Shown here piece after piece: positions 15,487-20,651 of a DNA stretch of 20,651 nt. The notes beneath the pieces were generated by a model that searched no databases, was not told the DNA's origin, and saw only the letters and a program-made list of their open reading frames with translations. Both the position numbers and the translations under genes were made by a program. Each line of letters starts with the position of its first letter. Position 1 is the stretch's first letter. Source of the DNA: Candidatus Stercoripulliclostridium pullicola (GTDB lineage Bacteria; Bacillota; Clostridia; Christensenellales; DTU072); contig JADINF010000111.1 of NCBI GenBank assembly GCA_017694145.1, positions 1-20,651 on the forward strand, given 5' to 3'.

Positions 15487-16041
15487 ATGAAGGTATTGCT
15501 TGCGTCCGCATCTCCGAGAAGACGCGAACTTATTAAAAAACTTTTCGACGAATTCGACGTGGCGGCTTATCCCGCCGACGAAAATTATAAAGGCGAGACT
15601 CCCGAAGATACGGTACGCACGATAGCTTCGCGCAAACTCGCCGCCGTTACCGCGTCCGAAGCATACGACCTTGTCGTCGCTTCGGATACTTTGGTTTATA
15701 TGGACGGCAAATATTACGGGAAGCCTTCGGACGAAGCGGAAGCCGTGAGTATGCTCCTTGAACTCAGCGGACGCACGCACACGGTGTATTCGGCGGTTGC
15801 GGTAAAATATAAAGGAAAGACTTATACGGCGATCGACGCCACGCGCGTACTTTTCCGCGATCTCACGCTCGACGAGATCCGTAGTTACGTATCCTCGCAC
15901 GATTGCCTCGACAAAGCGGGCGCATACGCCGTACAGGACGGCGTGACGGTAGCCTCTTACGACGGAAGTTACGACAACGTCGTCGGACTTCCCACCGAAA
16001 AACTCCGTTCGTTGATAAACGGATTGATCACGGAGAATTAA
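15487..16041 (+). CDS. maf: Maf-family nucleoside triphosphate pyrophosphatase
   Basis: House-cleaning enzyme that hydrolyses non-canonical or excess nucleoside triphosphates to monophosphates. At 184 residues it has the typical length. The N-terminal substrate-binding motif SASPRRREL (7-15) and the catalytic aspartate D67 in VVASDTLV are present, with YGKPSDEAEA and SGRTHTVYSAVAV following as expected. The C-terminal GAYAVQDG and VVGLPTEKL motifs are intact. The ribosome binding site is weak. The gene sits directly before an MreB-like gene, one base apart, echoing the maf-mreB neighbourhood of other Bacillota, though radC is absent between them. Whether it prefers dTTP/UTP or m7GTP is not resolved here. 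Confidence 0.94.
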   Translation: MKVLLASASPRRRELIKKLFDEFDVAAYPADENYKGETPEDTVRTIASRKLAAVTASEAYDLVVASDTLVYMDGKYYGKPSDEAEAVSMLLELSGRTHTVYSAVAVKYKGKTYTAIDATRVLFRDLTLDEIRSYVSSHDCLDKAGAYAVQDGVTVASYDGSYDNVVGLPTEKLRSLINGLITEN

Positions 16042-16042
16042 A

Positions 16043-17008
16043 ATGCAAAAGACCAAATACATTCTCGATCTCGGTTCTTCATACGTTTCGATATACGGTT
16101 CGAGCCTGCTTCTTCGTCAGCCTAACGTCGCGGTAGTCCGTCGCGGCAACGGTATCGAACTCATCAGTTGCGGTAACGACGCGCTCGCGATGCGCGAGAT
16201 CCCCGAACATTGTTCTGTGGTCCGTCCCGTCGCGGAAGGCGCGGTCGCGCACGTGGAAGTAATGAGTCTTATCCTGAAGGAATTTTTTGCGGCAGTCATA
16301 CCGTTCAGTCTTTTCCGCGCCGTCGAAATGTACGTACTCATACCTTCGGGTCTGTCTATAGCGGAGCGCGAGAACGTGGAAGCCGCCGTAAGCAAGGCGG
16401 GATACAAGGACGTTACCCTTATTGAATCGGTGCTCGCGCTGTCCTCTCTTTTCCCCGGCGGCAACCGCGCCGTCGCCATTATGGGGAGCGGTACGACCGA
16501 AATAGGAGTTATCGACAAAGACGGCATCGTTTCGGCGTGCTCGGTGAATATCGCGGGCAACACCGTTACCGACAAGATAATAGAACAGGTTTACGAAACC
16601 TACAATCTCACGATAAGCTGGTCTGCGGCGGAGAAACTCAAGACGACTATCGGCAGTCTTTACGACAACGACACGTCGGTGACGGAAGTCGTGGGACAGG
16701 ATCTTCTGGACGGCAGAATGAAATCGGTGGAAATTTCCGCGTCTTCCATACGCGCGCCGATACTCTATTGTTACCGCAAGATTGCTGAAATAATCGAGTC
16801 CGTACTCACGACCATTCCTTATTCGAGGCTTGCGGAGGTCACCGCCAACGGATTATACATCGCGGGCGGCGGCGCCGAACTCAGAGGACTCGAAGATTTC
16901 CTGACGCGCTATCTCAAGCTTAAAGTTTACCGCGACGACGATCCCGAGACCGTAGTCATACGCTCCGCGGCTAAACTCGTGGACGAAGGCAGACTTTTCA
17001 GACGTTAA
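16043..17008 (+). CDS. Divergent MreB-like actin homologue
   Basis: 321 residues with the MreB/Mbl layout. MreB forms membrane filaments that direct cell-wall elongation. Visible landmarks are phosphate 1 DLGSS (9-13), the IRP-D-GVIADF-like stretch VVRPVAEGAVAHVEV, PSGLSIAERENVEAA with the expected glutamate, and the adenosine motif IAGGGAELRGL (273-283). The phosphate-2 segment reads VAIMGSGTTEIGV (144-156). Where MreB has D-I-G-G-G-T-T, this protein has I-M-G-S-G-T-T, so the conserved aspartate is isoleucine 146. The LIEEPMAAAIG block is also eroded (LIESVLALSSL). ATP hydrolysis may therefore be altered. The start ATG 16043 lies one base after maf; GGAGA upstream is the ribosome binding site. 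A terminator follows, and no mreC or mreD is present. Confidence 0.88.
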   Translation: MQKTKYILDLGSSYVSIYGSSLLLRQPNVAVVRRGNGIELISCGNDALAMREIPEHCSVVRPVAEGAVAHVEVMSLILKEFFAAVIPFSLFRAVEMYVLIPSGLSIAERENVEAAVSKAGYKDVTLIESVLALSSLFPGGNRAVAIMGSGTTEIGVIDKDGIVSACSVNIAGNTVTDKIIEQVYETYNLTISWSAAEKLKTTIGSLYDNDTSVTEVVGQDLLDGRMKSVEISASSIRAPILYCYRKIAEIIESVLTTIPYSRLAEVTANGLYIAGGGAELRGLEDFLTRYLKLKVYRDDDPETVVIRSAAKLVDEGRLFRR

Positions 17009-17030
17009 CGCGGTTATCGCGATATCTCTT

Positions 17031-17058
17031 GCCGCTTCCCTACGGGAGCGGCTTTTTT
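17031..17058 (+). terminator. Intrinsic terminator after the MreB-like gene
   Basis: GCCGCTTCCC (17031-17040) pairs with GGGAGCGGC (17044-17052) with one bulged T and a TAC loop, 9 bp, followed by six T (17053-17058). It ends the dehydrogenase-ppx/gppA-maf-mreB cluster. Confidence 0.9.
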
Positions 17059-17100
17059 ATCGGCGAACGCTCCCGCGTCGCGCTATTTATATTCAAAATG

Positions 17101-17129
17101 TTGCGGTCTTAACGATAATATGATATACT
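17101..17129 (+). promoter_or_regulatory. Predicted extended -10 promoter for pgsA-valS
   Basis: TTGCGG (17101-17106), a 17-base spacer and TATACT (17124-17129), with TG at 17121-17122 giving an extended -10 (TGATATACT). It lies between a strong terminator and the pgsA ribosome binding site. Confidence 0.7.
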
Positions 17130-17165
17130 CTATAAGTATATCGGCGGTTTACAGCGGAGGTTATG

Positions 17166-17894
17166 ATGAAAGAATTACTTAAACAACTCTGGACGATACC
17201 GAATATGCTTACCTTATTGCGTATCATAGCGGTGCCGTTCATTATGTGGTGCACGCTCGATCCTTCGACTTATATCGAGTGCGGCGAATACACTTTCCCG
17301 ATAATAGGTCTCGTGATAATGATAGCGGCGGCTTCCACCGATCTCGTGGACGGCTATATCGCGAGGCATTTCAATCAGGGCTCCCAGCTCGGAGAAATGA
17401 TAGATCCGCTCGCCGATAAGCTCATGCACTGCGCCGCCGTGCTTTCGCTCGTTATAATCGGTTACGTACATTGGGCGTTCATCGTGATCCTGCTCGCAAA
17501 AGAAGCCACCATGGTCGTGGGCGGCATATTCATGGCGGGCGACAGCAAGAACATCAAAGCCAACTATATGGGCAAAGTGGCGTCGGCTACCTTGTCGCTT
17601 GCGATAGTTATGAGCTATTTCCACGCATTCTGGGCGGACAAGGTTTTCTATCTCGACTGGATAGTGCTCGGAATAGGACTGGTGCTCACTTATATCGCGT
17701 TCTTCAATTATCTTAAACAGGCTATAGACATCATCAAAGGCATCCTTGCCCGCAAGAAAGCCGCCAAAGAGGGTGCGCAAACGGAAAGCGCGGAAACGGA
17801 CGACGCCGTAGCCGTCGTAGCAGATAAAGACGAAGCGGAGGATACCGCCGTTGGCGAAAAGAATATAAACGCCGCTTCGGACAAAGAAAACTAA
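17166..17894 (+). CDS. pgsA: CDP-diacylglycerol-glycerol-3-phosphate 3-phosphatidyltransferase family protein, with charged C-terminal tail
   Basis: Membrane enzyme of the CDP-alcohol phosphatidyltransferase family, the first step of phosphatidylglycerol synthesis. The full family signature D-x2-DG-x2-AR-x8-G-x3-D-x3-D is present (DLVDGYIAR to GEMIDPLAD, residues 60-85 counting from ATG 17163). The N-terminal IPNMLTLLRIIAVPF is typical of PgsA, and several hydrophobic segments follow. The enzyme part ends near residue 195. About 45 further residues form a polar, acidic, alanine-rich tail (TESAETDDAVAVVADKDEAEDTAV) not usual in PgsA. Two in-frame ATGs lie at 17163 and 17166; the second is preferred because GGAGG (17156-17160) is five bases from it and only two from the first. 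It is 58 bases upstream of valS and shares its promoter. Confidence 0.92.
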   Translation: MKELLKQLWTIPNMLTLLRIIAVPFIMWCTLDPSTYIECGEYTFPIIGLVIMIAAASTDLVDGYIARHFNQGSQLGEMIDPLADKLMHCAAVLSLVIIGYVHWAFIVILLAKEATMVVGGIFMAGDSKNIKANYMGKVASATLSLAIVMSYFHAFWADKVFYLDWIVLGIGLVLTYIAFFNYLKQAIDIIKGILARKKAAKEGAQTESAETDDAVAVVADKDEAEDTAVGEKNINAASDKEN

Positions 17895-17952
17895 ATTTCC
17901 GGTTACAGAAAACAGAATTCAAATAAGCATTTACAGACCAAGAGGTTAAAAA

Positions 17953-20574
17953 ATGGAACTACCTAAAAATTACGAGCCGCAAAGCTTCGAAACGGAAATA
18001 TACTCCGACTGGGAGAGCTCCGGCTATTTCCGTCCCGAAGTGGACCGCAACAAAACGCCTTTCTCCATAGTGATACCGCCTCCGAACATCACGGGACAGC
18101 TTCACATGGGACACGCTCTGAACAATACCATTCAGGACATAATCATACGCCATAAACGTATGCAGGGATATTCCACGCTGTGGCTTCCCGGGACCGACCA
18201 CGCGAGCATCGCTACCGAAGTCAAGATCGTCGATCAGCTCCGCACGGAAGGACTGGAAAAAGAGGATATCGGCAGGGAAGAATTCCTTAAACGCGCATAT
18301 CAATGGAAGGAAACCTACGGCGGTAAGATCGTAAGGCAATTACGCAGGCTCGGATGTTCCTGCGACTGGTCGCGCGAAGCGTTCACGATGGACGAGCGTT
18401 GCTCGCGCGCGGTGAGAGAGGTATTCGTCAACCTTTACCGTAAAGGACTTATATATCAGGGAAGCAGAATAATCAACTGGTGTCCGCATTGCCATACCGC
18501 GCTTTCCGACGCGGAAGTGGAATACGAGCCGCAGGACAGCCATCTCTGGCATATCCGCTATCCTTACGCGGACGGTTCGGGCTATATGATCATCGCGACC
18601 ACCCGTCCCGAAACTCTGCTCGGCGACACCGCCGTGGCGGTCAACCCTAAGGACGAGCGCTATAAGGATAAAGTAGGCAAAATGCTTAAACTGCCGCTTA
18701 CCGACAGACTTATCCCGGTTATCGCGGACGACTACGTCGAGCTCGATTTCGGAACGGGCTGCGTGAAAATAACTCCCGCGCACGACCCCAACGACTTCGA
18801 AGTGGGTTTGAGACATAATCTCGAAGTTATACGCATAATGGACGACGGCGGCGTCATCAACGAGAACGGATACGCCTATGCGGGAATGGACAGAGACGCT
18901 GCCCGCAAGAAAATCGTCGAGGATCTCGAAGCGCAAGGGCTCATGGAGAAGATCGAGCCTTATTCGCACAACGTGGGTTGTTGTTACCGTTGCAAGAGCA
19001 CCGTCGAACCTATCGTGAGCAAACAGTGGTTCGTCCGTATGGAGAAGCTCGCCGCTCCCGCGATAAAAGTGGTGCGCGAACGTAAGATAAGATTCATACC
19101 CGAGAGATTCTCCAAGACCTATTTCAACTGGATGGAGAACATCAAAGACTGGTGCATTTCCCGTCAGCTCTGGTGGGGACACCGTATCCCCGCGTGGTAC
19201 TGCGAAGATTGCGGCGAGATAATAGTGGAAAAAGAAGATCCCACCCGTTGCCCGCATTGCGGAAGCACGAAGCTCAAGCAGGACGAGGACGTACTCGACA
19301 CCTGGTTCAGCTCCGCGCTCTGGCCCTTCTCCACGCTCGGATACCCCGAAGCCACGGAGGATCTCAAATACTTCTATCCCACCAACGTGCTCGTCACCGC
19401 CTACGACATCATCTTCTTCTGGGTGGCGCGTATGATCTTCAGCGGGCTCGAACACATGGGCGAGATACCGTTCCCCGAAGTGCTCATACACGGCATAGTG
19501 CGCGACGCCGAGGGACGTAAGATGTCGAAGTCTTTAGGTAACGGCATCGATCCTCTGATGCTCATCGACAAGTACGGCGCGGACGCATTGCGCTTCAGCC
19601 TTACCACGGGCGTCGCTCCCGGCTCCGATATCCGCTTCAGCGAAGAGAAAATGGAGCCGAGCCGTAATTTCCTTAATAAACTGTGGAATGCGGCGCGCTA
19701 CGTGATGATGAATAGTGAAGGTAAAACTTTGCCGCCAATCGGTAGCTTCAGCTACACGTCCGCCGACAAGTGGATATTGTATAAATTGAACCAGACCGTA
19801 CGCGAAGTGGGAGTTTATCTCAAGAAGTACGAACTCGGCATGGCTAACGCTAAGCTGTACGACTTCATCTGGAGCGATTTCTGCGACTGGTACGTCGAGC
19901 TCACCAAGCCCGCGCTCTACGGCAATTCCGAGAAAGCCGCCCTCGAAGCGCTCTCGGTACTCACCTACGTGCTCAAGCAGATACTCAAGCTCATGCATCC
20001 TTTCACTCCGTTCATCACCGAGCGTATATGGCGCGAGTGCGGAGAGAAGAGTACTATAATGCTCGAAACATATCCCGCGTTTACCAAGAAATTCGTATTC
20101 ACCGCCGAGTACCGCAAGTTCGAGAAGATCAAAGAGCTTATCCGCGCGGTGCGTAATCTGAGAGCGGAGATGGGTGTTCCCGTTTCTAAGAAGCTCAATC
20201 TCTATGTGGTGTCCGACATAGCGAAGTACATCGAGAAGAATTCGAGTTACATTCTCAAACTCGCCAACGTGGCTTCGATACATTTCGTTTCGTCGAAGGA
20301 AGCCGCGGGCGACAAGATAGCTTCCGTGGTCGTTCCGGACGCGCAGGTATTCATACCGCTCGGCGAGCTCGTCGACACCGAGAAGGAGCTCATGCGACTC
20401 GATAAAGAGCTTCGCAACGTGGAAGCGGAGATCAGGCGCGGAGAGGGAATGCTCGCTAACGCGGGATTCGTCGCGAAAGCGCCCAAAGCGCTCGTCGAAG
20501 CCGAACAAAGCAAGCTGGAAGCCAACCGCGAGAAGCGCAACAAGATACTCGCCAACATAGAAAGCTTGAAATAG
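17953..20574 (+). CDS. valS: Valyl-tRNA synthetase
   Basis: Class I aminoacyl-tRNA synthetase that charges tRNA-Val; it edits mischarged threonine. With 873 residues it has the usual bacterial length. The HIGH motif reads H51-M-G-H54 within PPPNITGQLHMGHAL, and KMSKS is at 523-527. The editing domain has ATTRPETLLGDTAV. Cysteines at C417, C420, C433 and C436 form a zinc-ribbon-like insert (WYCEDCG to CPHCGS), as in many bacterial ValRS. The C-terminus is a short coiled coil (TEKELMRLDKELRNVEAEI onward). The start ATG 17953 follows AGAGG (17941-17945). No T-box leader is visible in the 58-base gap after pgsA. The reading frame is intact. Confidence 0.98.
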   Translation: MELPKNYEPQSFETEIYSDWESSGYFRPEVDRNKTPFSIVIPPPNITGQLHMGHALNNTIQDIIIRHKRMQGYSTLWLPGTDHASIATEVKIVDQLRTEGLEKEDIGREEFLKRAYQWKETYGGKIVRQLRRLGCSCDWSREAFTMDERCSRAVREVFVNLYRKGLIYQGSRIINWCPHCHTALSDAEVEYEPQDSHLWHIRYPYADGSGYMIIATTRPETLLGDTAVAVNPKDERYKDKVGKMLKLPLTDRLIPVIADDYVELDFGTGCVKITPAHDPNDFEVGLRHNLEVIRIMDDGGVINENGYAYAGMDRDAARKKIVEDLEAQGLMEKIEPYSHNVGCCYRCKSTVEPIVSKQWFVRMEKLAAPAIKVVRERKIRFIPERFSKTYFNWMENIKDWCISRQLWWGHRIPAWYCEDCGEIIVEKEDPTRCPHCGSTKLKQDEDVLDTWFSSALWPFSTLGYPEATEDLKYFYPTNVLVTAYDIIFFWVARMIFSGLEHMGEIPFPEVLIHGIVRDAEGRKMSKSLGNGIDPLMLIDKYGADALRFSLTTGVAPGSDIRFSEEKMEPSRNFLNKLWNAARYVMMNSEGKTLPPIGSFSYTSADKWILYKLNQTVREVGVYLKKYELGMANAKLYDFIWSDFCDWYVELTKPALYGNSEKAALEALSVLTYVLKQILKLMHPFTPFITERIWRECGEKSTIMLETYPAFTKKFVFTAEYRKFEKIKELIRAVRNLRAEMGVPVSKKLNLYVVSDIAKYIEKNSSYILKLANVASIHFVSSKEAAGDKIASVVVPDAQVFIPLGELVDTEKELMRLDKELRNVEAEIRRGEGMLANAGFVAKAPKALVEAEQSKLEANREKRNKILANIESLK

Positions 20575-20608
20575 CTTCTATACGCCGGATAAGTACATAA
20601 ATCGACAT

Positions 20609-20651
20609 AATCGCCTCTCCTTTAAGGTTTAGAATAAGGAGAGGTGATTTT
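20609..20651 (+). terminator. Long hairpin after valS: terminator and/or cover for the next gene's ribosome binding site
   Basis: AATCGCCTCTCCTT (20609-20622) pairs with AAGGAGAGGTGATT (20636-20649), 14 bp including one G-T, around a 13-base loop. TTTT (20648-20651) reaches the window edge, so the T tract may be longer. The 3' arm AAGGAGAGGTGATT closely matches an extended Shine-Dalgarno sequence, so a gene may begin just beyond the window. Confidence 0.6.

Noticed and set aside
18340..19491. 383-codon minus-strand open frame inside valS
   Set aside because: Antisense shadow of valS with no recognisable motif; the same holds for 19534-20508.

Overview
The window reads as a stretch of chromosome from a member of the Bacillota, probably a Clostridia-like and possibly uncultivated gut lineage. 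The grounds are AGGAGG-type ribosome binding sites before most genes, the infC-rpmI-rplT and maf-mreB-type gene orders, an ATP-type PfkA beside a Clostridia-type PPi phosphofructokinase, and near-balanced base composition with strong use of C/G-ending codons. No rRNA, tRNA, CRISPR array, transposase or phage gene was found. Every gene I can support lies on the + strand.

Layout. (1) 1-725: C-terminal end of a surface-type protein with GLUG-like repeats. (2) 802-2733: thrS, with no visible promoter or T-box of its own. (3) 2734-3015: a promoter, a folded leader RNA and an intrinsic terminator, forming an attenuator ahead of infC. (4) 3016-12764: a long unidirectional cluster. It starts with infC (apparent AUU start codon), rpmI and rplT. 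A hairpin terminator follows whose 3' arm also carries the ribosome binding site of the next gene, a SpoU-family RNA methyltransferase. Then come yebC, proA, pfkA, a frame-disrupted PPi-type phosphofructokinase, a membrane-anchored FN3-like protein, typA and a membrane-anchored protein with two YegP/DUF1508 domains. (5) 12896-17058: a new promoter, then a D-2-hydroxyacid (glycerate-type) dehydrogenase with a TTG start, a Ppx/GppA phosphatase with an HD region, maf and a divergent MreB-like gene, closed by a strong terminator. (6) 17101-20651: an extended -10 promoter, pgsA with an unusual charged tail, valS, and a long hairpin at the window end.

Most of the window is core housekeeping: translation (ThrRS, ValRS, IF3, L35, L20, an rRNA/tRNA methyltransferase, TypA), central metabolism (two phosphofructokinases, ProA, the dehydrogenase), nucleotide housekeeping (Ppx/GppA, Maf), and envelope or shape (PgsA, MreB-like). 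I see no defence system or mobile island. The features most worth a second look are the infC start and leader, hairpins that appear to cover ribosome binding sites at two junctions, the dinucleotide frameshift in the PPi-phosphofructokinase, the two uncharacterised membrane-anchored proteins flanking typA, and an MreB homologue lacking its phosphate-2 aspartate.
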